Shown: positions 27,801 through 36,200 of the stretch, piece by piece | How positions within the stretch are numbered: position 1 is the stretch's first letter | Layout: every line of letters starts with the position of its first letter | Assembly (NCBI RefSeq): GCF_018603885.1 | Contig: NZ_JAHGAW010000014.1 | Span: 62,001 to 126,000 of the forward strand | Reading direction: 5' to 3' | Source of the DNA: Sphingobium nicotianae | GTDB lineage: Bacteria; Pseudomonadota; Alphaproteobacteria; Sphingomonadales; Sphingomonadaceae | DNA: 64,000 nt | Notes under the pieces: generated by a model | Told to the model about the DNA's origin: nothing | What the model saw: the letters and a program-made list of their open reading frames with translations, nothing else | The model's database searches: none | Translations under genes and position numbers: made by a program

Positions 27801-28031
27801 CTTGACGATGGTCTCGAGCGGAATACCGACAAGCTCGACGGCATCGGCAGCGGCGAGCCCGGGCGCCATCACCTGGATGTCGACCATCGGCACGCTGATC
27901 TGCGGCTCCTCCTCGCGCGGAATCGAGAAGAGCGCGAGGAGCCCGACCGCGATTGCTGCCATCAGGAACAGCGGCGTCAGCGGCGACATGATGGTCGCGC
28001 GGGTCAGCCGCCCTGAGATGCCGAGGTTCAT
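24816..28031 (-). CDS. RND efflux transporter, inner membrane pump
   Basis: A 1071-residue RND permease with twelve membrane segments and two large periplasmic loops. The proton-relay motif is FSIGILVDDAIVMIEN in segment 4. The N-terminal FSIPREEEPQISVPMVDI is typical of a group of RND pumps found beside sulfide and thiol genes. It is coupled to its adaptor (start overlaps the adaptor stop) and to the regulator gene. The outer-membrane partner is probably the TolC-like protein at 31019. Substrate unknown; context suggests a sulfur or thiol-derived toxic product. Confidence 0.93.
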   Translation of the reverse strand: MNLGISGRLTRATIMSPLTPLFLMAAIAVGLLALFSIPREEEPQISVPMVDIQVMAPGLAAADAVELVGIPLETIVKSVDGVEHVYTQAEDDGVMVTARFVVGSNPEDAATRIDEKLRANWDRIPVGIPDPKVTVRGINDVPAIVLTLTPKPGAAGQWSDQALYDLATKLRTEIAKVDNVGLTFLTGGRPDEIRIAPDPAKLNQYGVPLGSVIEAAGQANRSFPAGSIREGGRAVSVTAGRTLSSAQEVGMLTVRSARGAPVYLRDVAAVSQGPREDQSRAWRWARAGNQWSSAPAVSIAIAKRSGANAVVVSQAVLSRIESLKGKLIPDGVDVAVTRNYGATANEKANELLFHLALATISIVVLIGFAIGWREAGVTAVVIPTTILLTMFASNLMGYTINRVSLFALIFSIGILVDDAIVMIENIARHWAMPDDRTRTQAAIEAVAEVGNPTVVATLTVVAALLPMLFVSGLMGPYMAPIPVNASAAMVFSFFVAVVIAPWLMVRFARKALADGTAHAGHAHDESGGKLGRLYARVAHRVIDSRASARNFLIAVGVATLLACSMFYFKAVTVKLLPFDNKSELQVVVDMPEGTSLEATSRTLEDVATVARRLPEATAMEAYAGTSAPFNFNGLVRHYFLRNKPEMGDVMVALLPKGERDRSSHQIALALRQQLKALKLPDGASVKVVETPPGPPVLATLLAEIYGPDAQTRQRTATELEKIFRSVPYIVDVDNSFGQPRPKLRLIPQRDRIDYYGLSDRQVADSIGALMGNQTVGYAPRGQGRTPLPITIALPQSARGWSQTLASTPVAATPAGQLIELGAVVDARDEQGSPAIFRRDGRFADMVTAELAGAYEAPIYGMLAVDKAVDAYDWASKGLTKPIIRLNGQPDDESVTSLLWDGEWEITWVTFRDMGAAFMVALLGIYILVVAQFRNFKLPLVILTPVPLTLVGIVIGHMLFSAPFTATSMIGFIALAGIIVRNSILLVDFIRHTATPGKPLRDVLIEAGTIRFKPIVLTAAAAMIGAAVILTDPIFQGLAISLLFGLASSTLLTVLVIPAIYVVLRDDGKSAT

Positions 28032-29059
28032 TTGCGCGCGCCCGCCAGGAAAAGCGTGTCCCCGGCCGCGACGCCGCTCAGTATCTCGATCCGGTCGGGG
28101 TCGGCGGTGGGCGCTACCTGGACAGGCACGGCGCTCACGCGGCGGTCGGCCGTCACGACATCGACCTGGTCGATGCCGTAGCGGGTCGAGACGAAGCGAC
28201 GCGGCACGACCAGGGCACGGCGCCGGCCAACTTCGATCGAAACGCCGACGCGGCGGCCGACAAGCTGCGTCGAAAGACCGGGCACGGTCGCATCGACACG
28301 CACCCGGCCCCCGGTGACGGCGGGATAGACCTGCGTCACCTGCCCGCGACGCGACCCGTCGGGCAGATCGCCTTGCGCAACCAGAATTTGCGCACCGTTA
28401 TGCACCTGTCCGGCAAGCGATTCCGGCAGTTCGAGCCGCAGAAGGGGGGGGCCGGCGGTGATTGTCGCCACCGACATGCCCGGCGCGACGACCGATCCGG
28501 CCGGGATGTCTGCGCGCAGCACCCGGCCGCTGGCTGGCGCGAGGATCGCGCCTTGCCCGGCCACGCTGGCGCTCGCGCCTTGCTGCGCACGTGCCGCCGC
28601 GACCTGCGCGTCGGCCGCGCGCGACGTGGCGACTGCCTGGTCGAGACGTGCCTTGGCATAGACCTTGTTGTTGTAGAGATCCTGGATGCGGGCGAGGTCG
28701 CCGCGCGCGCGCGCCGCTTCGGCCTGTGCGGCGGCGACCTGGGCGCCATAGGCACTGGTCTCGTAGCCGAGGCGCGCATCGACGACCATGCCGATGCGCT
28801 GGCCTTTCTGGACCATATCGCCTTCGCGGACCGAAAGGCTGGCGAGCGTGCCCGGTATCCGCGCGAGCGCCTCGGCAGAATCGCGCGTGGTGATCTCCGC
28901 GCCCACCGCCTTCATGTCAGCAATGTCGCTGGTCGCAAGCCTGAGCGCCTCACCGGCCGGGAGCGTCGCGGAGGGCTGTTCGGCGGCCTCCTTGCCGCCG
29001 CAGGAGGCCAGCGCGAGCGTTGCGCCTGCCAGCCATGTCCATGTCGTCGTCCTGCGCAT
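28028..29059 (-). CDS. RND periplasmic adaptor lipoprotein
   Basis: A 343-residue adaptor. N-terminal lipoprotein signal with L-A-S-C (Cys20). Hairpin and lipoyl domains are recognisable (TLASLSVREGDMVQKGQRIG and ILAPASGRVLRADIPAGSVV). It starts 18 bases after the rhodanese gene and overlaps the RND gene start by ATGA. A G8 tract (28444-28451) lies inside but the frame is intact. Confidence 0.92.
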   Translation of the reverse strand: MRRTTTWTWLAGATLALASCGGKEAAEQPSATLPAGEALRLATSDIADMKAVGAEITTRDSAEALARIPGTLASLSVREGDMVQKGQRIGMVVDARLGYETSAYGAQVAAAQAEAARARGDLARIQDLYNNKVYAKARLDQAVATSRAADAQVAAARAQQGASASVAGQGAILAPASGRVLRADIPAGSVVAPGMSVATITAGPPLLRLELPESLAGQVHNGAQILVAQGDLPDGSRRGQVTQVYPAVTGGRVRVDATVPGLSTQLVGRRVGVSIEVGRRRALVVPRRFVSTRYGIDQVDVVTADRRVSAVPVQVAPTADPDRIEILSGVAAGDTLFLAGARK

Positions 29060-29077
29060 CCCCCGACCCTTTCGCTC

Positions 29078-29419
29078 CTATTTGCCGCTGACGATCGGCA
29101 GACCGGCTTCTTTCCAGGCGCCGATCCCGCCGCCCAGATGCGTGTCGATCGCTGCTTGCGCCTCGCTGCAGCGATCGAGCGCCATGCCGGACCGCTTTCC
29201 GCCCGCGCACTGAAGCACGACGGTTCGTCCGGCGGCATCCGGAACATTACGCGGTGAAAAGGTCGACAAAGGCATGTTTACTGCACCGGCAATGTGGCCC
29301 GCGGCAAATTCGTCCGGTTCACGCACATCGATGAGGAGCGCGGAACCGTCCGCGAGCATGCCCTGAAGCTCCAGGGGCCGGACTTCCCGATGGGACTTTG
29401 CCTTACCGAATCCAAACAT
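29078..29419 (-). CDS. Rhodanese-like sulfurtransferase
   Basis: A 113-residue single-domain rhodanese. The active loop C-A-G-G-K-R-S puts the persulfide-carrying cysteine at 71; DVREPDEFAAGHI is the usual substrate-side motif. It would move sulfane sulfur between thiols in the cytoplasm. ATG 29419 has AAGGAG upstream. It is the first gene of the minus-strand operon, facing the sulfide:quinone oxidoreductase across an 87-base promoter region. It corresponds to the N-terminal half of E. coli YgaP; the membrane half is encoded separately at 30819. Confidence 0.92.
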   Translation of the reverse strand: MFGFGKAKSHREVRPLELQGMLADGSALLIDVREPDEFAAGHIAGAVNMPLSTFSPRNVPDAAGRTVVLQCAGGKRSGMALDRCSEAQAAIDTHLGGGIGAWKEAGLPIVSGK

Positions 29420-29438
29420 GGATAGTCTCCTTCAATTT

Positions 29439-29453
29439 ATATATTGCATATAT
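29439..29453. promoter_or_regulatory. AT-rich inverted repeat, candidate operator of the sulfide island
   Basis: ATATAT-TGC-ATATAT between the rhodanese and sqr start codons. It stands out sharply from the GC-rich surroundings and overlaps the rhodanese promoter region. The ArsR protein at 24496-24819 is the natural candidate to bind here and control both directions. Confidence 0.5.
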
Positions 29454-29506
29454 CGTGTAATCGTTATATTCGTCAAGTCAGTTGTCGAGGAGCGTGAGAG
29501 GAACTC

Positions 29507-30787
29507 ATGGACAAGCCTAAAATCGTGGTGCTGGGCGCCGGGCTGGGCGGAACGATCGCCGCCTATGAAATCAACGCCGCGGTAAAAGGGCGCGCGGAGG
29601 TGATGATGGTTTCCGAATCGGAAACCTACTCCTTCGTGCCTTCGAACCCTTGGGTCGCAGTCCGTTGGCGCGAGCCGGAGGCGATCCAAGTGCATCTGCC
29701 GCCGATCTTCGCGAAGAAGAAGATCGGCTTTACGGCTTTGGGTGCCAAGCGCCTCCATGCTTCGGAAAAGCGACTGGAGCTCAACGATGGCAGTTCAGTC
29801 AATTACGATTATCTTGTAATTGTAACCGGACCGGATTTGGCATTTGATGAAATCGAGGGATTGGGGCCGCATGGCGGTCACACCGTTTCGATCTGCCAGA
29901 CGGCCCATGCCTCCGCAGCGGCCGAGGCCTTCGAGCGCTTCGTCGAAAATCCGGGGCCTATCGTCGTCGGCGCCGTCCAGGGCGCCTCCTGCTATGGACC
30001 GGCCTATGAGTTCGCCCTGATCCTCGACACCGAGCTGCGCCGTCGCAAGATCCGCGACAAGGTGCCGATGACCTTCGTGACCGCCGAGCCCTATATCGGC
30101 CATCTCGGCCTCGACGGCGTCGGTGACACCAAGGGTCTGCTCGAAAGCGAGATGCGTGAGCGGCACATCAAATGGATCACCAATGCCAAGGTCGCAAAGG
30201 TCGAGGCGGGCATGATGCATGTCGAGGAAGTCGGCGAGGACGGCGCGGTCAAGAAGACCCACGACCTGCCCTTCGGTTTCTCGATGATGCTTCCCGCCTT
30301 CCGGGGCGTACCGGCGGTGCGCGGCATCGAGGGGCTGACAAATCCGCGCGGCTTCATCCTCGTGGACAAGCACCAGCGCAACCCGGCCTTTCCCGAAATC
30401 TTCGCGCTCGGCGTCTGCGTGGCCATTCCGCCGACGGGGCCGACGCCCGTGCCAGTGGGCGTGCCCAAGACCGGCTTCATGATCGAGAGCATGGTGACCG
30501 CAATCGCCGCGAACCTCGACATGGTCCTGGATGGCAAGGAACCCACGGCCGAAGCGACCTGGAACGCCGTCTGCCTCGCCGATTTCGGGGATGGCGGCGT
30601 CGCCTTCGTGGCGCAGCCGCAAATCCCGCCGCGCAACGTCAACTGGTCGGCGAGCGGCAAATGGGTCCACCTCGCCAAGATCGGCTTCGAGAAATATTTC
30701 CTGCGCAAGGTGCGCAAGGGCGAGAGCGAGCCCTTCTACGAGAAGCTCGCCCTCCATGTCATGGGCATCCGCAAGCTGCGGATGTGA
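29507..30787 (+). CDS. sqr: Sulfide:quinone oxidoreductase-like flavoprotein
   Basis: A 426-residue FAD protein: N-terminal dinucleotide-binding motif IVVLGAGLGGTIAAYEI, second Rossmann segment (VGAVQGASCYGPAYEFALIL). Cysteines at 130, 162 and 356 match the three used by sulfide:quinone oxidoreductases, which oxidise H2S to polysulfide and feed electrons to quinone; a fourth is at 304. A C-terminal amphipathic region (WVHLAKIGFEKYFLRKV) would sit on the inner membrane. GAGAGGAAC precedes ATG 29507. A flavocytochrome-c type dehydrogenase is the main alternative, but no haem partner is present. Confidence 0.9.
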   Translation: MDKPKIVVLGAGLGGTIAAYEINAAVKGRAEVMMVSESETYSFVPSNPWVAVRWREPEAIQVHLPPIFAKKKIGFTALGAKRLHASEKRLELNDGSSVNYDYLVIVTGPDLAFDEIEGLGPHGGHTVSICQTAHASAAAEAFERFVENPGPIVVGAVQGASCYGPAYEFALILDTELRRRKIRDKVPMTFVTAEPYIGHLGLDGVGDTKGLLESEMRERHIKWITNAKVAKVEAGMMHVEEVGEDGAVKKTHDLPFGFSMMLPAFRGVPAVRGIEGLTNPRGFILVDKHQRNPAFPEIFALGVCVAIPPTGPTPVPVGVPKTGFMIESMVTAIAANLDMVLDGKEPTAEATWNAVCLADFGDGGVAFVAQPQIPPRNVNWSASGKWVHLAKIGFEKYFLRKVRKGESEPFYEKLALHVMGIRKLRM

Positions 30788-30818
30788 CCTTCATTCTCGA
30801 CAAGCAAGGAATGCGACA

Positions 30819-31022
30819 ATGACTCTCGATCGCGCCGTCATGATCTTCGCCGGATGTGTCGTCCTTCTGGGCATCGTCCTGTCTCTCACGATTCACCCCT
30901 GGTGGATCGCGCTCACGGCTTTCGCGGGTCTCAACATGATCCAGGCCGGCTTCACCGGCTTCTGCCCCGCCGCGATCGCCTTCAAGGCGATGGGCGTTCG
31001 GCCGGGGACCGCCTTCAAGTGA
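30819..31022 (+). CDS. DUF2892 small membrane protein (YgaP membrane-domain homologue)
   Basis: A 67-residue protein with two membrane segments and cysteines at 13 and 49 (GFTGFCPAA motif), the DUF2892 pattern found as the membrane anchor of E. coli YgaP. AAGGA lies 8 bases before the ATG. Here it is a free-standing gene between sqr and tolC-like, while the rhodanese half sits across the divergent promoter. It could hold sulfur-transfer partners at the membrane. Confidence 0.88.
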   Translation: MTLDRAVMIFAGCVVLLGIVLSLTIHPWWIALTAFAGLNMIQAGFTGFCPAAIAFKAMGVRPGTAFK

Positions 31023-32290
31023 GCCGATCCTGCCGGTTCGTTCGTCTGACGCTGGGACTCGCCGTTTTTCTTGCGGCGAGCACCGCGGCCAGCGCCGCGA
31101 CGCTTGAGGAAGCGATTGCGGCGGCACTGCGCCACGCGCCCGAGATCGTGGTCGCCGATGCGGAAACCGACGCCGCCAAAGCTCGCCTCGAGCAGGCGCG
31201 GTCGGGGCGGCTTCCCACCGCGACGCTGAGCGGGACGATCGGCTATGGCCGCCTCGATCCCCAGAACTTCTTCAACCTGGGCGCCGCTGACGTCACGCCG
31301 CGCGCCGCGCAGGTGGTGGTCGAACAGCCGCTCTTCACCGGCGGGCGGGTTGGCGCGGGCATTGATCGGGCACGCGCGGGGATCGCGGGCGCAGAGGCGG
31401 GGCAAAGCGGCGCACGCGCTCAGCTCGCCATGGCCGTGACACAGGCTTATGGCGACGTCCTGACGGCGGCCCGCATGCTGTCCCTCTACGAACGGTTGCT
31501 CACCGAAACCACAGAGATCGAGCGCCAGGCACGGCTGCGCTATCGGGCCGGAGAAAGTCCGAGCACCGATGTCGCGCAGGCCGGCGCGCGTCTGGCCGAG
31601 GCCCGTGCAGGGTTGGCCCGGGCGCAGGGCATGCAGATCTCGGCGCGCGCGCGTTTTACCAACCTGGCAGGGATCGAGCCCGTCGATCTGCAACCCTTGC
31701 CCGCCAATCCGCCGCTTCCAGGAACGCTCGATGAGGCCGTGGAGGAAGCGATGCGCAGCAACCCTCAGCTCGTCCAGGCCCAGGCCGGCCTGCGCGCGGC
31801 ACAGGCCGCAGCGCGCGGCGCGCGCGCCGAACAGCTGCCCACCGTCGGTGCTTTTGCCGAAGCCGGAACGGTGCGCGACCAGTTTTTCCCGGATTATCGC
31901 GCGGACAGTGCGACTGTTGGCATCCGGGCGCGTTGGGAATTCTTCAGCGGCGGCCGCGTGTCGGGCAGGGTTTCGGAGGCGAGCAGCGAGGTCCGCGCCG
32001 CGGATGCGCGGATGCGCGCGGCCAGCATGCAGGTCGAGGAACAGGTCATTTCCGCCTTCCAGGGCGTGCGCACCGCCCAGCTCGTCGAACAGGCCGCGAG
32101 CGACCAGGCCGGTTCGGCGACGCAGGCGCTCGAGAGCGTTCGCCATGAGGTACGGGTCGGCATGAAGCCTCAGCTCGACCTGCTCGATGCCGAGCGGGAG
32201 GCGATTGCCGCCGAGGCGGCATCCATTCGCGCGGGCACAGACCGCATCGTGGCGGCCTATCGGCTCGCCGCCTTGCTCGGTCGCCCCTGA
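31019..32290 (+). CDS. TolC family outer membrane channel protein
   Basis: A 423-residue outer-membrane efflux protein with a Sec signal (ends near AAST-AASA) and the two helical repeat halves (LEEAIAAALRHAPEIVVAD... and TLDEAVEEAMRSNPQLVQAQ). I took GTG 31019, which overlaps the previous stop (GTGA) and gives a normal signal peptide; the frame runs further up with no fitting start. It probably completes the RND pump encoded on the other strand. It is followed at once by the AhpD-like gene. Confidence 0.88.
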   Translation: MSRSCRFVRLTLGLAVFLAASTAASAATLEEAIAAALRHAPEIVVADAETDAAKARLEQARSGRLPTATLSGTIGYGRLDPQNFFNLGAADVTPRAAQVVVEQPLFTGGRVGAGIDRARAGIAGAEAGQSGARAQLAMAVTQAYGDVLTAARMLSLYERLLTETTEIERQARLRYRAGESPSTDVAQAGARLAEARAGLARAQGMQISARARFTNLAGIEPVDLQPLPANPPLPGTLDEAVEEAMRSNPQLVQAQAGLRAAQAAARGARAEQLPTVGAFAEAGTVRDQFFPDYRADSATVGIRARWEFFSGGRVSGRVSEASSEVRAADARMRAASMQVEEQVISAFQGVRTAQLVEQAASDQAGSATQALESVRHEVRVGMKPQLDLLDAEREAIAAEAASIRAGTDRIVAAYRLAALLGRP

Positions 32291-32305
32291 ACCATGAGGA
32301 TAAGC

Positions 32306-32677
32306 ATGATGCACAAGAACTGGCCCGCCATGGCCGCTGAACTGACCGGCGCAATCAAGGAAGTGCGCCTGGGCAGCCCCGAGGTGACCAAAGCCTTCTC
32401 GGCGATGGCGCGTGCCGCCACCGAGGCGGGCGTGCTCGACACCAGGACGAAGGAGCTGATTGCGCTCGCCATCTCGGTTGCGATCCGTTGCGATGGTTGC
32501 GTCGCCTTTCATGCGCAGGCGGCGGTCAGGCAGGGCGCGACCCGTGACGAAATCATGGAGACGATGGGCATGGCGCTCTACATGGGCGCGGGCCCAAGCC
32601 TGATGTATGCGGCGCAAGCGGTGGAAGCGTTCGATCAGTTCGCCGCCGAAGCTGGCGGCGAAGCGCCAAAGCAATGA
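32306..32677 (+). CDS. Carboxymuconolactone decarboxylase/AhpD-like protein
   Basis: A 123-residue protein of the CMD/AhpD family with the redox motif C-D-G-C-V-A-F-H (Cys62, Cys65, His69), the arrangement used by AhpD-like disulfide reductases in alkylhydroperoxidase activity. That motif, and its position last in the sqr operon, point to a thiol-redox role and not to aromatic degradation. ATG 32306 or 32309; AGGA at 32297-32300 fits the latter slightly better. Confidence 0.88.
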   Translation: MMHKNWPAMAAELTGAIKEVRLGSPEVTKAFSAMARAATEAGVLDTRTKELIALAISVAIRCDGCVAFHAQAAVRQGATRDEIMETMGMALYMGAGPSLMYAAQAVEAFDQFAAEAGGEAPKQ

Positions 32678-32687
32678 TCGCGGTTGC

Positions 32688-33009
32688 CTAGACGGCGTGG
32701 ACAAATTCCCGCTTCAATGATTTCCGCTCTTAAGCGCTGGCACTCGATGACGGATGGCCGAAACGTTGTGGGAGCGGGCACACCTATTCCTCCCCAAGCT
32801 TGTCTTCGGGAGGGGGACCGCGAAGCGGTGGAGGGGCCGCCGAACGCGGAAGGCCGGTCCATTTCCCCTCCACCACCCTTCGGGTGGTCCCCCTCCCCGA
32901 GACAAGCTCGGGGAGGAACTAAATGTGCGAAAAGTCGTCGCGTCCTGACAATCCGCTTCCGGGATTAAATACCGGATGGCCGTCGTTCGAATTTGTCCAC
33001 GCCGCCTAG
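32688..33009. repeat. Nested inverted-repeat element, MITE-like
   Basis: The outer ends (32688-32708 and 32989-33009) are 21-base inverted copies with one mismatch: CTAG-R-CGGCGTGGACAAATTC. Inside is a second inverted repeat, about 32787-32836 against 32865-32918, starting TTCCTCCCC and containing AAGCTTGTC/GACAAGCT and GGAGGGGGACC. The element is 322 bases with no coding capacity. It looks like a non-autonomous mobile palindrome; no transposase is near. Confidence 0.75.
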
Positions 33010-33033
33010 AGTCTGTCCTGTTAGACTGAACCA
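33006..33033. repeat. Single-arm copy of the 24-kb palindromic repeat
   Basis: CTAGAGTCTGTCCTGTTAG followed by ACTGAACC repeats the end motif of the element at 24290-24428. It shares its CTAG with the right end of the 32688-33009 element. Confidence 0.65.
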
Positions 33034-33089
33034 GCATGTTCCCCCAAAAGCAGGAACCAGCGCACAATCGACGACCCTGACCGCCCTGG

Positions 33090-33109
33090 GCTCCTGCTTC
33101 CGCAGGAGC
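33090..33109. terminator. Perfect small hairpin between convergent genes
   Basis: GCTCCTGC-TTCC-GCAGGAGC, an 8-base stem with a 4-base loop. It lies between the convergent AhpD-like and GGDEF/EAL genes. There is no T-tract, so a terminator role is uncertain; it may also be part of the repeat cluster. Confidence 0.35.
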
Positions 33110-33234
33110 ACTGATTCCGCTCACGCAGGACAAGCTTTTGATTTGGAGGCGAGGGTGGGATGACGGCCCAAATTCGGGGCCAGTCTTCCAGTAGAGGGCA
33201 TTCTGACTCGTGGCGGCCGAAAGGGTGAATCCTG

Positions 33235-36200
33235 TCAGGTCGTCACTCCGCTGCGATCGATGATGCTGCCGGCCTTGAGCAGTTCGGTGGCGCGGTCGAC
33301 TGCGACGGCTTCCGAGAAGTAGAAGCCCTGGCCACGGGTCTTGGGGCTGAGCGCCAGCAGCATCTCGCGCTGTTCGGACGTCTCGACCCCTTCCGCGATC
33401 ACCTTGATGTCCAATTCGCGGGCAGCGCCGATGATGGCGCGGACGGTCTTGGCCTTTTCGTCGTCCTGACCGGCGCGTTCGATGAAGTCCCGCGCCACCT
33501 TGAGGTGGCTTACCCGATAGGCGCGCAGATATTCGAACGATGAATATTCGCCGCCAAAGTCGTCAAGGGCGATCTTGACTCCCAGTTCGGTGAGGCGGTC
33601 GAGTATCGGGTTTCGAGCGAGGGTCATTTGGGCGAGCATCGACTCGGTGACATCCAGTTCGAGCTGGTTGGCGTTGACCCCGGTCTTGGCCAGCAGGGCG
33701 GTCACGTCCTTGATGAATTCGGTGCCGTTCTTGAGCTGCAGCAACGACACGTTGACTGCGATCACCGGCGGGGCCACCCCCTCGTCCTGCCAGAGTTTCA
33801 TCTGTGTCAGCGCCTTGTCGAGGACCCAGCGACCCAGATCCTGGATGACGCCGACGCCCTCGGCGACGGGGATGAACTGGGCAGGGACCAGTATGCCACG
33901 GGTTGGATGGCGCCAGCGCACCAGCGCCTCCATGCCGATGATCCGACCGTTCGCCAGCTCGATCTGAGGCTGATAGTGCAGGAAGAGTTCGTCGCGCGTG
34001 AGCGCCAGTCTGAGATCGGCGGCGATCGTGACGCGCTCGTTCACTTCCTGGTCGAGCTCGACGGAATGGAACCGATACTGGTTGCGACCCTCCTCCTTGG
34101 CGCGATAGAGCGCCAGGTCCGCCTCTGCCAGCAACTCGTCCGGCCCGATCGACTTGGTGGTGTAGATGGAAATGCCGACGCTCGCGGTGACCCGCAGTGC
34201 GGCGCCGCCGATGTCGTAGGGCGCACTGAGCACGCCGATGATTTCGGTGGCCAGGGAACCTGCGGCGGAAGGCTCGCTGATGTCTGCCTGAAGAATGGCG
34301 AATTCGTCGCCGCCCAGTCGAGCGACAAGGTCCGTATCGCGCACCCGGTTCTTCAGTCGATCGGCGGCCTCGCGCAGCAGCAGATCGCCCACCGGGTGTC
34401 CGCGCGTGTCGTTGATGTCCTTGAAGTGATCGAGATCGAGATAGAGAACGGCGAACGGCATCCCGCCCCGGCCGGCCGCGATGAAGGCCTGATGCATGCG
34501 TTCGACGAAGGTGGCGCGGTTGGCGAGGCCAGTGAGGGAATCGGTGCGCGCGAGGAGGGTGATCTTCTCCTCCGCCGCCTTGCGCTCGGTGATGTCGGTG
34601 AAGATCCCTTCGATCTCGACCAGCCGCCCGACCTCGTCGCGCACCGGCGAGTAGCGGTTTTCCAGCCAGCGGAACGATCCGGTGGGAAGCATCATGCGCA
34701 CCTCGATCGACGCCGCTCCGCCCTTCTTGTCCATGACATTGCCCATCGCCTCGACCCATCTCGACCGGTCGTCGGGATGGATAAGCTTGTCGAGCAGGTG
34801 GAGGAATGAGGTGTCGCCGCTCAGCAATGTCTTGGCGCTGTAGCCGAACTTGCTCACATTGCTGGATATGTAGGTGAGCGGCAGCGCCGGTTCGCCCTTC
34901 AATCGATATAGCACCGTCGGACTGTTCTGGACGATCGTGTTGGCATCGGCGAGCTCCGCCAGGTAGCGCGCGCGCATCGTGGAGATCCCGATCAGACCAG
35001 CCAGGGTGGACAGCGTATCGGTCTCGGCCCAACTCCAGGCACGCGCTGTCGCGCTCGAATCGATGAACCACAGCGCCTCCCACAGCTTCCCGTCGATCAT
35101 CACCGGAACGATGAGCATCGACCGCATCTCCGCCTGTTCGAACGCCTCGCGGGCCGGACCGGCGACATTGTCGAGGGTCACGGTGCTGCGTTCCCCGATC
35201 AGACTTGCCGCTCTCGTCGCGGGAAGGGCGATATTGAGGTCGAGCGCCTGGAACATCGCGTCGTCGATCATGGCGCGCAGGCCCGGCGCGCACCATTCGT
35301 GGCGGATCGTCGATCGCAGATGGCCGTTTCGATCCGAGGTGATCGGGCCCAGTTGAACCCGGCTCACGGCCAGGGTCTGGCCGATCAGTTCGAGCACGGC
35401 GGCGATGGCTTCGTCCAGATTGATCGAACCGAGCAGTTCGGCGGCGCCGTGCGTCACGGCCTTCAGCATGGCGTCGTGGGCGACGAGCGCTTCCTGCGCC
35501 TCCTTGCGCTGGGCAAGTTCCTCGCCCAGACGCTGATTGGACTGGTTGAGTTCCGCCGTCCGCTCGCGCACCGTCTCTTCCAGGATCGTCTGCTGGTTGG
35601 CCAGCCGCTTGTCGCGATCCTGGATCACCTCGAGCATGTCGTTGAACGAGAGCGCCAGCGCGCCGACTTCGTCCTGGTTGCCGGGCTGGGCGCGTATGGC
35701 ATAGTTGCCATCCCGCGTGACGCTGATCATGGCTTCCGACAGGTCGATGATGGGCTTGAGGATGCCGCGCTGCAGCCTCAGGAAGAGCCAGGTCGCCAAG
35801 CCGAAGGCCAGCACCGCGATGCCGAGAGTCAGTCCGCCGGCCAACAGCAGGCTGGAAATCAGCCGCCGCAGGTCCGACTTCAGATAGATCGTGCCGAGCC
35901 GCTCGCCCTTGAACCGGATCGGCTGGCTGAGGACGAGCGAGTTGCCCGAGAACTGATAATCGGTCTCCTGAGGCGATGAAGCCAACCGCCCCGGTCCGCC
36001 GGTTTTGGCGCCATAAGTGGCGAACATGTTGCCCTCTTTGTCATAGACCGCCGCGAACATCACGTTGGGCACCTCGGACAAGGCCGCCAGCGTGTCGGCG
36101 GCGGCCTTGCGATCATCGAACAGGAGCGCGGGCGCGGTGTTGGCCGCGATGATTCCGGCGCTCGATTTCAGTTCCGAAAGCGTCTGCCGTCGCCAGTCCG

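Larger units (their letters stand above)
32678..33234. other. Repeat-rich convergent intergenic region
   Basis: 557 bases without a gene, filled by a nested inverted-repeat element (32688-33009), one arm of the 24-kb palindromic repeat (33006-33033) and a small perfect hairpin (33090-33109). Confidence 0.7.

Noticed and set aside
30893..32704. 603-residue minus-strand frame over the TolC-like gene
   Set aside because: Shadow of the outer-membrane channel; no domain, and it would span three real genes.
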